A DNA stretch of 17,108 bases from an uncultured Sutterella sp. (GCA_900754475.1 CAAECY010000080.1:1-17108); one strand, 5' to 3'. Counted from the stretch's first letter, positions 1-8,336 are shown. The notes: a model not told the origin generated them from the sequence alone. Numbers and translations: made by a program.

Positions 1-167
1 CGGTGCCGAAACTTTGACGAGGCGCTTCAGTGCATTGCCTGCTCACAAGGCTTGTTATGCAGATAGGTGATGCGTTCGCCCTGGGAATTCGAGGCCCGTC
101 GGCTCGAATTAGCCGGCATTCGCCGAATTTCGCGAGCTTCGGCCGAGTGCGCCCGCCAAGTTGACGA

Positions 168-1496
168 ATGGGAATTGTGAGAGAAATGAGTACGGACATC
201 AGCGCGGAACAAACGACGGAACCCGAGGGAAACACAGCGACAACACCACCCCGGGCACCTCGGGGAGGCGCCTTCGGGCGCACGCGCTCCGCTCCGCCGC
301 GACTCAAAGACGCGGTTTTTCTCGCCTTTCTCTCAAGCCTCGGTCCCTTTGCGGCGGGCGCCTACCTGCCGAGCTTTCGGATGATTGCCGAGGAGCTCGG
401 GGGATCGATGTTGGCCGTTCAGCAGTCGCTCACGATCTACCTCGTCGCCTTTGCGGTGTCGTGCCTCTTCGTGGGGGCGATTTCGGACGCCTTCGGGCGG
501 CGCCGCGTCATCATCGGCGGAACGCTTCTCTTTGCGGCGGCCTCCGTCGGGGCGATGTTTGCGGGCTCCTTGGAGGCCCTTCTCTTCTGGCGCGGCGTTC
601 AGGGCGTGTGCGCTTCGGTCGGGCCCGTCGTCACGCAGGCGGTCGTGCGCGACCGTTGGGAGGGTGCCGACGCGGCAAAGCTCCTTTCGCTGATGGCGGT
701 CCTCTTTGCGCTCTCGCCCGCTCTCTCCCCCGTCGTGGGCGGGTGGATTGCGGTCCATGCGGGCTGGCGCATGATTTTCCTTTTCCTTGCGGTCTTCAAT
801 CTCGGCATTTGCCTCTCGGCCGCGCTCGGTCTCAAGGAGTCGCTTCCGCCCGAAAAGCGCCGCGCCTTTTCGCCGGGGGCGGTGCTCGGCCCCTACGGAC
901 AAGCGTTGCGGCACAAGGCCTTCATGGCGGGCGTCGTCGGGCACGGCTTTTGCTTTCTCGGCGCCATCGTCTATACGGCAGGCTCGGCCGACTTCGTTCT
1001 CAACATCATCGGGATGCAGCCCGACGAGTTCGCCTGGTACATGTTCCCGATCATTGCGGCGACGATGACGGGCGCCTGGCTGAGTCCGCGCCTTGCGGCC
1101 CGCACGAGCCCCAAAAAGCTCGTCCTCGGCGCGGCGGTCGTGATGGCGACGGCGGGTCTGGCAACGGCCTGGATCGAGCGCGAAACGGCGCTCCCCTATC
1201 CCTGGATCTTGTCGACGCCGATCATCTACAGCTTCTGCATGTCGCTCGTGCGTCCGGTCATGAACGTGATGAACCTCGACTACTTCCCGCAGGCGCGCGG
1301 GACGGCCGCGTCGATCCAGCAGTTCTGCCAGACGATGGCCTTTGCTTCGTCGTCCGCACTCCTCGTTCCCCTCATTCTCGGGTGGGTGTCGGGCTACAGC
1401 CTCGTCGCGGCGGGCTCGGGCCTCTGCGTTCTGGGCCTCTGGGCGATCGTCTTCGCCGAACGCCGCCGCCTCGGCTTCAAGGACGAGCGCTTCTGA
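168..1496 (+). CDS. Bcr/CflA-type MFS multidrug efflux transporter
   Basis: Predicted inner-membrane proton-coupled exporter of the major facilitator superfamily, DHA1/Bcr-CflA type, 442 aa with about 12 hydrophobic segments. After a polar N-terminal tail of roughly 45 residues, the first membrane helix begins near LKDAVFLAFLSSLGPF. The loop between helices 2 and 3 carries the MFS motif A (GAISDAFGRRRV, about residues 103-114). Helix 5 carries an antiporter motif C-like segment (ALSPALSPVVGGW), preceded by RDRWEGADAAKLLSLM, typical of Bcr/CflA proteins. Substrate cannot be told from sequence; drugs or small metabolites are the family norm. Start choice is uncertain: ATG 168 has no clear ribosome site, and in-frame GTG 177 or ATG 186 (after GAGAGA) are alternatives that shorten only the polar tail. 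It stands alone and converges on the HAD gene. Confidence 0.88.
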   Translation: MGIVREMSTDISAEQTTEPEGNTATTPPRAPRGGAFGRTRSAPPRLKDAVFLAFLSSLGPFAAGAYLPSFRMIAEELGGSMLAVQQSLTIYLVAFAVSCLFVGAISDAFGRRRVIIGGTLLFAAASVGAMFAGSLEALLFWRGVQGVCASVGPVVTQAVVRDRWEGADAAKLLSLMAVLFALSPALSPVVGGWIAVHAGWRMIFLFLAVFNLGICLSAALGLKESLPPEKRRAFSPGAVLGPYGQALRHKAFMAGVVGHGFCFLGAIVYTAGSADFVLNIIGMQPDEFAWYMFPIIAATMTGAWLSPRLAARTSPKKLVLGAAVVMATAGLATAWIERETALPYPWILSTPIIYSFCMSLVRPVMNVMNLDYFPQARGTAASIQQFCQTMAFASSSALLVPLILGWVSGYSLVAAGSGLCVLGLWAIVFAERRRLGFKDERF

Positions 1497-1530
1497 GTTT
1501 GAGCGCTCGTTGGATACCTTCGCAATGCGA

Positions 1531-1561
1531 ATCGGCCCGGGGACGAAATCTCCGGGCCGAT
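1531..1561. terminator. Hairpin between convergent MFS and HAD genes
   Basis: Arms ATCGGCCCGG (1531-1540) and CCGGGCCGAT (1552-1561) pair perfectly. Three more pairs, one of them G-U, close on the loop CGAAA. It lies 35 nt after the transporter stop and about 70 nt before the end of the convergent HAD gene. There is no good T run on either side, so it may be a weak bidirectional terminator or a 3' end stabilising stem. Confidence 0.6.
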
Positions 1562-1632
1562 GTCTTCGGTGCCTGATGGTTCGGGTGATTTTGAGAAAGC
1601 GTGTACTTACTTAATCTCCTCCCGAACGCCGC

Positions 1633-2343
1633 TTAGTTCTCTTCTCGGGCGGCGCGTTCCGCTTCGAGCATCTCGGGGGTCACGAGCCCGGGGAAGCCGA
1701 GCGCGGCGGCGAGTTCGACCGTGTTGCGGCAGCGCGCGACGGCGGGGGCCTTCGCAAGTTCCTCGGCCGACTGAGCGCCCTGCAGCATGGCGATCCCGTC
1801 GCAGTGGTAGTCGCGCGCCATGAAGAGGTCGTGCGTCGTGTCGCCGATCATGACCGTGCGGGCGGCGTCGATCCCCGTTTCGATCCCGATTTCTTCGAGC
1901 ATGTCGGGGTTGGGTTTCGGACGGCATTCGTCGGGCGTGCGCGTCGTGACGAAATAGGCCCCGAGCCCCGTTTGTTCGAGCACGCGATCGAGCCCCGGGC
2001 GGCTCTTGCCCGTAGCGACCGCAAGCTGCACCCCCGCGGCATGAAGCCCTTCGATGAGGCGCCTCGTCCCCGGAAAGAGCGTCACGCGCGCTTCGTTCGG
2101 GATGTACCAGCGGCGAAAGATTTCGCCGAACTTCGGGTAGTCCGCGTACGCGAGGTCGGGTACGGCGCGACGCAGTGCGTCCTGCCATCCGAGACCGATC
2201 ACGGTGCTCGCCGCTTCGAACGCGGGAACGGGAAGCCCCAGCTCGCGGGCCGTGAAACGGATCCCTTCCGCAATGAGGGCGGTCGTGTCGAAAATCGTTC
2301 CGTCCCAGTCGAAAACGACGAGGTCGTAGGGGCGTGCGGTCAT
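1633..2343 (-). CDS. HAD-family hydrolase, phosphoglycolate phosphatase-like
   Basis: Cytoplasmic haloacid dehalogenase superfamily phosphatase, 236 aa, about the size of Gph-type enzymes. All four HAD motifs are visible: motif I FDWDGT with nucleophile D12 and acid/base D14, motif II T111 in VATGKS, motif III K143 in CRPKPNP, and motif IV GDTTHD (D168, D172) for Mg2+. An alpha-helical cap lies between residues 20 and 90, as in subfamily I. The substrate is not determinable; phosphoglycolate or another small phosphoester is likely. ATG 2343 was chosen because GGAGAAAGGAAA lies directly upstream. The longer in-frame start 36 nt upstream lacks this and would overlap rluC further. The start overlaps the rluC stop as ATGA, implying translational coupling; rluC followed by a HAD gene is a recurring betaproteobacterial order. 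Confidence 0.9.
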   Translation of the reverse strand: MTARPYDLVVFDWDGTIFDTTALIAEGIRFTARELGLPVPAFEAASTVIGLGWQDALRRAVPDLAYADYPKFGEIFRRWYIPNEARVTLFPGTRRLIEGLHAAGVQLAVATGKSRPGLDRVLEQTGLGAYFVTTRTPDECRPKPNPDMLEEIGIETGIDAARTVMIGDTTHDLFMARDYHCDGIAMLQGAQSAEELAKAPAVARCRNTVELAAALGFPGLVTPEMLEAERAAREEN

Positions 2344-3350
2344 TTTCCTTTCTCCAGAGCGTTGAGAAGCGCCTCGCACTCGGGCGGAAGCGGCGCTTCG
2401 ATGACGAGGCGCTCGCCCGTCACGGGGTGCGTGAAGGCGAGTTTGGCGGCGTGCAGGAACATGCGGCGGAAGGGTACGCCGAGCGAGCCGCGTGCGACCG
2501 CCTTGTTGAATTCGAAGTCTCCGTACTTGTCGTCGCCCACAAGCGGATGGCCGGAGGCCAACGCATGCACGCGAATCTGGTGGGTGCGGCCCGTTTTGAG
2601 TTCGACGTCAAGGTAACTGACCCTCCCGTAGCGCTTCAGAAGCGTGAAGATCGAGTGGGCGGAGAGGCCCTCCTGCGAAACGCGCACGCGCCGCTCGCCC
2701 GAAGGCAGGAGGTAGCGCTCAAGCGGGAACTTGACGTGCTGCCGATCGTTCACCCAGTCGCCCTTGACGAGCGTCAGGTAGTGCTTCTCGACCCCGCCCT
2801 CTTTCATGAGGTCGTGCATGCGCACGAGCGCCTTGCGGGTCTTCGCGACGATCAGAGCGCCGCTCGTTTCCTTGTCGAGACGATGACAGAGTTCGAGCGA
2901 CACTTCGTCGGGGCGCGTCGCGCGCAGGCGCTCGATCAACCCGTGACGAATGCCCGAGCCCCCGTGGGAGGCAAGGCCCGCGGGCTTCAGAACGACAAGG
3001 AGATGCCGGTCTTCGAAGAGAACGGGGAGAGCGTCCGCCGCGAGGGGCGCGGCGGGCGCTTCGGTGACGGGGCGGTCGCTCACCCGCATGGGAGGAACGC
3101 GCACGAGGTCGCCCGTCGCCAGTTTCGTCTGCGCGTCGACGCGCTTTTTGTTGACGCGCACTTCGCCCCCGCGGATCACGCGGTAGACGTGGCTCTTCGG
3201 CACGCCCTTCGCCAAGCGGAAGAGAAAGTTGTCGAGACGCTGTCCGTCCGTATCCTCGCCGATCACAACGAACGTGACCCGGTCGGAGGGAAGAGCGCGC
3301 AGCGACCCCGAGGGCACGGCGGAAATTTTGTCGATGGAATCGGCCGTCAT
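2340..3350 (-). CDS. rluC: 23S rRNA pseudouridine synthase RluC
   Basis: Ribosomal large subunit pseudouridine synthase of the RluA family; E. coli RluC modifies 23S U955, U2504 and U2580. The protein is 336 aa. Residues about 37-90 form an S4 RNA-binding domain (GQRLDNFLFRLAKGVPKS, then VRVNKKR), very like E. coli RluC. The catalytic motif HRLDKETSG places the nucleophilic Asp at D159. The C-terminal TGRTHQIRVH and HPLVGDDKYG segments are family signatures. The divergent position from rne matches E. coli and many proteobacteria and strengthens RluC over RluA/RluD. Start is uncertain: ATG 3350 has only GAGGA 16 nt upstream, and a TATAAA box (3353-3358 on the minus strand) lies 2 nt from it. 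Family alignment begins near residue 25, so a later start such as GTG 3266 is possible. Confidence 0.93.
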   Translation of the reverse strand: MTADSIDKISAVPSGSLRALPSDRVTFVVIGEDTDGQRLDNFLFRLAKGVPKSHVYRVIRGGEVRVNKKRVDAQTKLATGDLVRVPPMRVSDRPVTEAPAAPLAADALPVLFEDRHLLVVLKPAGLASHGGSGIRHGLIERLRATRPDEVSLELCHRLDKETSGALIVAKTRKALVRMHDLMKEGGVEKHYLTLVKGDWVNDRQHVKFPLERYLLPSGERRVRVSQEGLSAHSIFTLLKRYGRVSYLDVELKTGRTHQIRVHALASGHPLVGDDKYGDFEFNKAVARGSLGVPFRRMFLHAAKLAFTHPVTGERLVIEAPLPPECEALLNALEKGK

Positions 3351-3495
3351 CGTTTATACTTTTCTATCCTCTGCTAGATCGGGCGAGCCCCGACGGTCGG
3401 GGAAAAACGGGGAATCCGGACCGCTCGGACTGCGCCGAAGGTGTTTGCCTGAAGGCCGATTTTCTCACGTTTTCATAAGGTTTTGTTCTGACGGA

Positions 3496-3543
3496 CGAAC
3501 GGCCGGTCTTTCGGGATCGTGCGGCTCGTTCGGCAGTTTTTTT
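3496..3543 (+). terminator. Terminator-like hairpin with T7 upstream of rne
   Basis: CGAACG plus GCCG (3496-3505) pairs with CGGC (3522-3525) and CGTTCG (3527-3532), leaving one bulged T. Four bases later comes a run of seven T (3537-3543). On the plus strand this has the form of an intrinsic terminator. No plus-strand protein gene precedes it, so it could end a short transcript or act as an attenuator early in the rne leader. Confidence 0.5.
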
Positions 3544-4216
3544 GGTGCGTCCCCCGCGGAGGAACCGCCGATGCTCTCACAAGGGAGCGTTGCGCGAGGC
3601 TTCGCACGAGGACGCGATCGTCCGCACGGCCGGCAGGCCGCGTTCGGACGATGCCACGATTCATAAAGAATTTCGTTTGCCTCTCCGAAGGCTCACGTTC
3701 GACGTACTCGAACGGCAGGGCCGGCGGTGTGGGAAAACGCCTTGTCGACGTGCCGACGGGTGCGACCCGTTTCGCGCGTCACGTTGCGGCGCGTCGAATC
3801 GGATTCGACCCGACCGCGCCGGCACCGCTTCGAGAAGCGGCCGTCCGAAGGCCGAACGCGCACGAGCTCCCCGTGGTCATCCCGGGTCGAGCCGCCGAAC
3901 CGAGATTCGGCGCACGAAGACGCGCGGCCCGGGCGAGAGGATTCGGGCGCGCGGGTTGACCATCCCCCGTTGCCGTACGGACGAACGGAGCGGATTCGCG
4001 TGCCGATCCGCATGCTCAGGGCGTCTTCCTTTCCCCGTCGGTTTCTCTCCGCTTCTGCTGCGTCGCCGCGTGACTTGATCGGCGAGAGAATGCGTTTTGC
4101 GAACGGATCGTCGCTTAACGGACGGCATCTGCGTCGAACGCATTCGGAAAAGTCGGATTCTGTGAGGGATTGAGCCCTGACGGAGGATGCCGCGTGCCGG
4201 CCGAGTGTCGTTTGCC

Positions 4217-4235
4217 CGTCGATTTTTTTTCGACG
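4217..4235 (+). other. Hairpin with all-T loop in rne leader
   Basis: CGTCGA (4217-4222) and TCGACG (4230-4235) form a perfect 6-bp stem closing a loop of seven T (4223-4229). In RNA this would present a single-stranded U7 on a stem, about 450 nt upstream of the rne start codon. U-rich single-stranded RNA is a preferred RNase E site, so an autoregulatory role is possible. This is inference only. Confidence 0.4.
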
Positions 4236-4665
4236 CCCGGGGCAATCGACGCGCCCGAAGCCGCACCGACAGCAAAAGGTGGAAGTGGACCGCCCCCTCG
4301 CTCGTGCGAGGCCGCGCGCGTTCAGACTCCCTTGCGCTCGGCTCCCGTCGGCCGTGACTCTCCCCATCGTGCCGCCCCCGTTTTGTCGGGCTCGGCCGAC
4401 ACAGACCGCACACAACCGCAACCGCGCCGTGGTTCGAAAGGACGGGTGCGGGACCGCGCTTCTCCGCAGTGCGTTGCCGCTCGGGGAAGCGTTCGTCGTC
4501 CCGACCGCCGTCGCCCGAGGACCCGGGGCAAACGAAAGACGGGGAGCGTGCGCCCCTCGGGTTTTCGCCCGAGCGAGGCTCGTGCCTCGGTCGGACACCG
4601 ACCTGCGCGCCGCTCCTCCCTTTAGAGCTTCCGTGGCACGTCTTCCGCCCGCGTCAGTGGCGGCG

Positions 4666-4671
4666 AAGGAG
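4666..4671 (+). promoter_or_regulatory. Shine-Dalgarno site of rne
   Basis: AAGGAG with 10 nt to ATG 4682. It decides the rne start: the open frame runs 71 codons further upstream, but that extension is Arg/Pro-rich, has no family similarity, and has no comparable ribosome site. Confidence 0.75.
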
Positions 4672-4681
4672 TGCTTTCACA

Positions 4682-7600
4682 ATGAAGCGCATGCTTTTCA
4701 ATGCCACGCACGCCGAAGAGACGCGCGTCGGCATCGTCGACGGGCAGAAGCTCATCGACATCGACATCGAAACGGCCGGCCGCGAAGCCCGCAAGTCCAA
4801 TATCTACAAGGGCATCGTCACCCGCATCGAGCCGAGCCTCGAAGCGTGCTTCGTCAACTACGGCGAAGAGCGCCACGGGTTCCTCCCCTTCAAGGAAATC
4901 TCCCGGAGCTACTTCAAAGAGGGCGTCGACGTCCGCACGGCGACGATCCGCGAAGCCATCACCGAAGGGCAGGAGCTCATCGTTCAGGTTGAAAAGGAAG
5001 AACGCGGCAACAAGGGTGCGGCGCTCACCACCTTCATCAGCCTCGCGGGCCGCTACCTCGTTCTGATGCCCAACAACCCGCGCGCGGGCGGCGTTTCGCG
5101 CCGCATCGAAGGCGAAGAGCGTCAGGAACTTCGCGAAGCGATGGAAAAGCTCGACCTGCCGCACGGCATGTCCACCATCGCCCGTACGGCCGGGATCGGT
5201 CGCACGACCGAAGAGCTCCAGTGGGACCTCAACTACCTGCTCAAACTCTGGGAAGCGATCGCCGACGCGGCGGCTCCCCAGTACGAGCTCGTCACGGAAG
5301 AAAACGGCCGCCGCAAGACGGTGGCGACGACGGAGTCCGTCGCGAACGGCAAGCCCCTGAAGCGCCTCAATCCGCCGCCCTTCCTGATTGTTGAAGAATC
5401 GAACCTCGTCGTTCGCGCGATCCGCGACTACTTCCAGCCCGAAATCGGCGAAATCCTCGTCGACACGGACGAAATCTACGAGCAGGCCCGTCAGTTCATG
5501 GCGCACGTCATGCCCGACATGGTGAATCGCGTCAAGCGCTACCGCGAAGACATTCCGCTCTTTACGCGCTTCCAGATCGAGCAGCAGATCGAAACGGCCT
5601 ACAGCCGTACGGTGCCCTTGCCCTCGGGCGGCGCGATCGTGATCGACCACACCGAAGCGCTCGTGGCGATCGACGTCAACTCGGCGCGCGCCACCCGCGG
5701 CGCCGACATCGAAGAAACGGCCTTCCGCACGAACTGCGAAGCCGCGGACGAAGTCGCGCGCCAGATGCGACTGCGCGACTTGGGCGGCCTCATCGTGATC
5801 GACTTCATCGACATGGCCGACTCGAAGAACCAGCGTGCGGTCGAGCAGCGCCTGAAGGACGCGATCCGCTACGACCGCGCCCGCGTGCAGCTCGCGAAGA
5901 TCAGCCGCTTCGGTCTGATGGAGCTCTCGCGCCAGCGTCTGCGCCCGTCGCTCTCCGAAGGCAACCACGTCACCTGCCCGCGCTGCAACGGTGTGGGCGT
6001 CATCCGCGACACCGAAAGCTGCGCTCTGCAGGTGCTGCGCATTCTCCAGGAAGAAGCGATGAAGGAAGGGACCGGGGCCGTTCACGCCCAGGTGCCCGTC
6101 GACGTCGCCACGTTCCTTCTCAACGAGAAGCGCAACGACATCACGAAGCTCGAAGCGCGTCACCGCGTGCCGATCGTTCTCATCCCGAATACCTACCTCG
6201 AGACGCCGCACTACCACATCGAGCGCCTGCGTCAGGACGACGAACGCCTCGACGACGCGAAGCCGAGCTTCGACCGCGCCGAAGAAATCGAAACCGTGGC
6301 GGACGACCCCTACGCTCAGAAGGGCCAGGAAGACAAGCCCGCCCGTCCGAAGCAGGTGCCCGTGATCAAGAACGTGCTGCCGCGCGACCCCGCGCCCGTG
6401 CACGTTGAAAAGAAGCCGGAAGGCAACGTCGAAAAGGGTTCGAAGGACGCGAAGGACGCCGGCCGCGCCGCGCAGTTGACGCCCGTGACGCCCAAGAAGG
6501 GCCTTTTCGCGCGCATCGCCGCCTTCCTCTTCGGTTCGCGCGACGAAAGCGCCGAGGCCGCTCCGAAGGCCGAAGCCGCCAAGGCCGAAGGGCAGGCGAA
6601 GGACGAAAAGTCCGAAAAGAACGAACGCGACGAACGTCGCGGTCGCCGCGGCCGTCGCACGAACGAACGCCGCTCGAACACGGGCCGTCGCGAACGCACG
6701 GAACGCACCGACCGACTCGAACGCGCCGAAAAGCTGAAGGGCGAAAAGGCGGAGAAGGTTGAAAAGACCGAGAAGGCCGAAAAGGCGGTCGAAAAGGGTT
6801 CGGACCGCACGGAGCGCACCGAACGCGCCGAACGTACGGAACGCAACGATCGTCCCCGCCGCTCGCGCCGTCGCACGACCGAAGAGGCCGTGAACGAAGC
6901 GCCCGTCGTCGAAACGACCGAAGCGGTTGAAGTCGCCGCGGCTCCCGTTCAGTCCGCTCAGTCCGCCCAGCCCGCCGCCGAAGGCGACGAAGCGCAGAAG
7001 CCCCGTCGCAGCCGCCGTCGTCGCCGTCCGAGCGTCGAAGGCGAAGTCGCTCAGGCGACCGACGAAGTGAAGAGCGAAACGGTTGCGGCCGATCGCGAAG
7101 AGGGCGAAAAGGTCGAAAAGGCCGAGAAGGTTGAAAAGGTCGAGCAGGCCGAAAAGCCCGCCGTCGCCGAAATCCCGGCCGAAGTTCGCGAAACGACGGA
7201 AGCCGTCGAAGCGGACGCCGCCGAAGCCGACAAGACCGAGAAGGCCGAATCGGGTGACAAGGCTCCCGAAGCCGACGAAGGCGAAGGCCGTTCGCGCCGC
7301 CGCCGTCGTCCCCGTCGTCGCACCCGTGCGGCGGCCGAAGAGGGTGCCGAGGAAGGCGTGAAGGCGGATGAGGCCAAGGAAGAAGCGAAGGACGAAGCGA
7401 AGTCCGACGCCGAAGCCGCGGTCGAAACGCAGCCCGAAACCAAGACGGAAGCCAAGGTCGAGGCGAAGCGCTCGGCCGAGCTCCCCGTCGAAGGGCTCCT
7501 CCACCCCGAAATCGTCGTTCCCGCGCCGCACGTTCCGGAAGTGCCCGTGCCGCATGCGACGACCAACTTCGTCTCCGAACTCGTGCAGATCGAAACGAAG

Positions 7601-8251
7601 AAGTCCGCCGTAACGGAGGCCGTCGAACACGCGCTTGAAGAAGAGGCCCAGCCCCGTCCGAAGCGCCGTCGCCAGGCTCCGCGCCGCGAAGAGGAAACGC
7701 TCGTTCAGATCGAAACGAAGAAGGTCGACGTTGAGGAAACTTCGCCCGTCGTGACGGAAAAGGCCGAAGCCCCCGCTCCGGCGGAAGCGGTCGAGACCGT
7801 CGTTGCGGTTGAGACGCGCGAGCAGGTCGAAACGACCGAAGCGGCCGCCCCTGCGGTTGAAGCCGTCGAGGTGACGGAAGTCGCTGAAGTTGCTGAAGTC
7901 GCGGAAGTGACGGAAGTCGTCGAAGCGCCGAAGGCTGCCAAGGCTCCCAAGGTCGACGACGTCGCCGAAGGGCTCGAAGCGAACCTCGCGCGTGCCGGTC
8001 TCGTTCAGGTTCACACGAACCCCGAGCACGTCACCTTCAAGGGCTACGACGTCGTTCGCCAGCCCGGCCGCGCGATTGAAAAGCGCGCCGACGAAGCCTC
8101 GGAAGGCCCGCTCGAGCAGGTGCACACCCGTCCCGAGCTCTGCCGCCCGGTCGTTTATGAAGCGGTCCGCTACCCCGGCCGCCCGAAGGCGACGGTCGTC
8201 GTGACGGAAGAGGGGCCGCTCGTCCAGGTCCACACGACGAAGAAGGACTGA
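4682..8251 (+). CDS. rne: Ribonuclease E
   Basis: Essential endoribonuclease and RNA degradosome scaffold, 1189 aa. The start MKRMLFNATHAEETRVGIVDG matches the RNase E N terminus. An S1 domain (about 37-125) contains the family insertion seen in RNase E. The DNase I-like catalytic site is intact: D331 and N333 in AIDVNSAR and D374 in VIDFIDM, with the same 43-residue spacing as E. coli D303/D346. The Zn-link motif CPRCNG lies at C432/C435. GLFARIAAFLFG (607-618) is an amphipathic membrane-targeting helix, so the enzyme probably sits on the inner membrane. The remaining 570 residues are disordered, with at least four Arg-rich blocks (near 655, 725, 775, 880) alternating with Glu/Lys/Ala stretches. 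Five LVQ(I/V)(E/H)T-type motifs follow, the last ending the protein. Longer than E. coli RNase E (1061 aa), mainly in the tail. Confidence 0.98.
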   Translation: MKRMLFNATHAEETRVGIVDGQKLIDIDIETAGREARKSNIYKGIVTRIEPSLEACFVNYGEERHGFLPFKEISRSYFKEGVDVRTATIREAITEGQELIVQVEKEERGNKGAALTTFISLAGRYLVLMPNNPRAGGVSRRIEGEERQELREAMEKLDLPHGMSTIARTAGIGRTTEELQWDLNYLLKLWEAIADAAAPQYELVTEENGRRKTVATTESVANGKPLKRLNPPPFLIVEESNLVVRAIRDYFQPEIGEILVDTDEIYEQARQFMAHVMPDMVNRVKRYREDIPLFTRFQIEQQIETAYSRTVPLPSGGAIVIDHTEALVAIDVNSARATRGADIEETAFRTNCEAADEVARQMRLRDLGGLIVIDFIDMADSKNQRAVEQRLKDAIRYDRARVQLAKISRFGLMELSRQRLRPSLSEGNHVTCPRCNGVGVIRDTESCALQVLRILQEEAMKEGTGAVHAQVPVDVATFLLNEKRNDITKLEARHRVPIVLIPNTYLETPHYHIERLRQDDERLDDAKPSFDRAEEIETVADDPYAQKGQEDKPARPKQVPVIKNVLPRDPAPVHVEKKPEGNVEKGSKDAKDAGRAAQLTPVTPKKGLFARIAAFLFGSRDESAEAAPKAEAAKAEGQAKDEKSEKNERDERRGRRGRRTNERRSNTGRRERTERTDRLERAEKLKGEKAEKVEKTEKAEKAVEKGSDRTERTERAERTERNDRPRRSRRRTTEEAVNEAPVVETTEAVEVAAAPVQSAQSAQPAAEGDEAQKPRRSRRRRRPSVEGEVAQATDEVKSETVAADREEGEKVEKAEKVEKVEQAEKPAVAEIPAEVRETTEAVEADAAEADKTEKAESGDKAPEADEGEGRSRRRRRPRRRTRAAAEEGAEEGVKADEAKEEAKDEAKSDAEAAVETQPETKTEAKVEAKRSAELPVEGLLHPEIVVPAPHVPEVPVPHATTNFVSELVQIETKKSAVTEAVEHALEEEAQPRPKRRRQAPRREEETLVQIETKKVDVEETSPVVTEKAEAPAPAEAVETVVAVETREQVETTEAAAPAVEAVEVTEVAEVAEVAEVTEVVEAPKAAKAPKVDDVAEGLEANLARAGLVQVHTNPEHVTFKGYDVVRQPGRAIEKRADEASEGPLEQVHTRPELCRPVVYEAVRYPGRPKATVVVTEEGPLVQVHTTKKD

Positions 8252-8267
8252 GGCGAAGGAGGAAAGC

Positions 8268-8311
8268 GTGCGGTCTGAAGCACCCCCCAACGGGTGCTTC
8301 GGCCCCCGCAC
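8268..8311. terminator. Two-part hairpin after rne
   Basis: Inner stem GAAGCACCC (8277-8285) / GGGTGCTTC (8292-8300) with loop CCCAAC, and outer stem GTGCGG (8268-8273) / CCGCAC (8306-8311). It begins 17 nt after the rne stop and has no T run. It may protect the mRNA 3' end or act with the following terminator. Confidence 0.6.
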
Positions 8312-8336
8312 ATTCCCCTGAGACACCCTCACAAAG

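Larger units (their letters stand above)
3351..4681. other. Long rluC-rne intergenic region, probable rne leader and promoters
   Basis: About 1.33 kb between divergent rluC and rne without a convincing protein gene. Open frames exist on both strands, but their translations are Arg/Ser/Pro-rich, show no domain and lack ribosome sites, as expected from GC-rich noncoding DNA. In E. coli the rne-rluC spacer holds rne promoters and a long 5' UTR bound by RNase E for autoregulation; a similar role is inferred here. Visible structures are: a short palindrome CCCCGA-CGG-TCGGGG (3388-3402), a terminator-like stem with T7 (3496-3543), a stem with an all-T loop (4217-4235), and a CCTCGC-TCGT-GCGAGG hairpin (4296-4311). 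I could not assign a -35/-10 pair with confidence. Confidence 0.6.

Noticed and set aside
14..61. TTGACG (14-19) and TATGCA (56-61) as promoter elements for the MFS gene
   Set aside because: Spacing between any -35-like and -10-like pair here is wrong, so no promoter was called.
27..212. 61-codon minus-strand frame at the left edge
   Set aside because: No ribosome site or recognisable similarity; overlaps the start of the transporter gene. No clear promoter was assigned in 1-167 either.
3542..4078. 178-codon plus-strand open frame in the same spacer
   Set aside because: Same low-plausibility composition, and it overlaps equally open frames in other phases.
3693..4598. 301-codon minus-strand open frame in the rluC-rne spacer
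   Set aside because: The translation is Arg/Ser/Pro-rich with no recognisable domain, no ribosome site and no codon preference like the neighbours. GC-rich noncoding DNA gives such frames.
4622..8332. Very long open frame antisense to rne (about 1236 codons)
   Set aside because: It mirrors the rne codon bias (GAA, GCC, AAG, CGC), which avoids antisense stops. No start site, domain or plausible composition was seen, while the sense strand clearly encodes RNase E.
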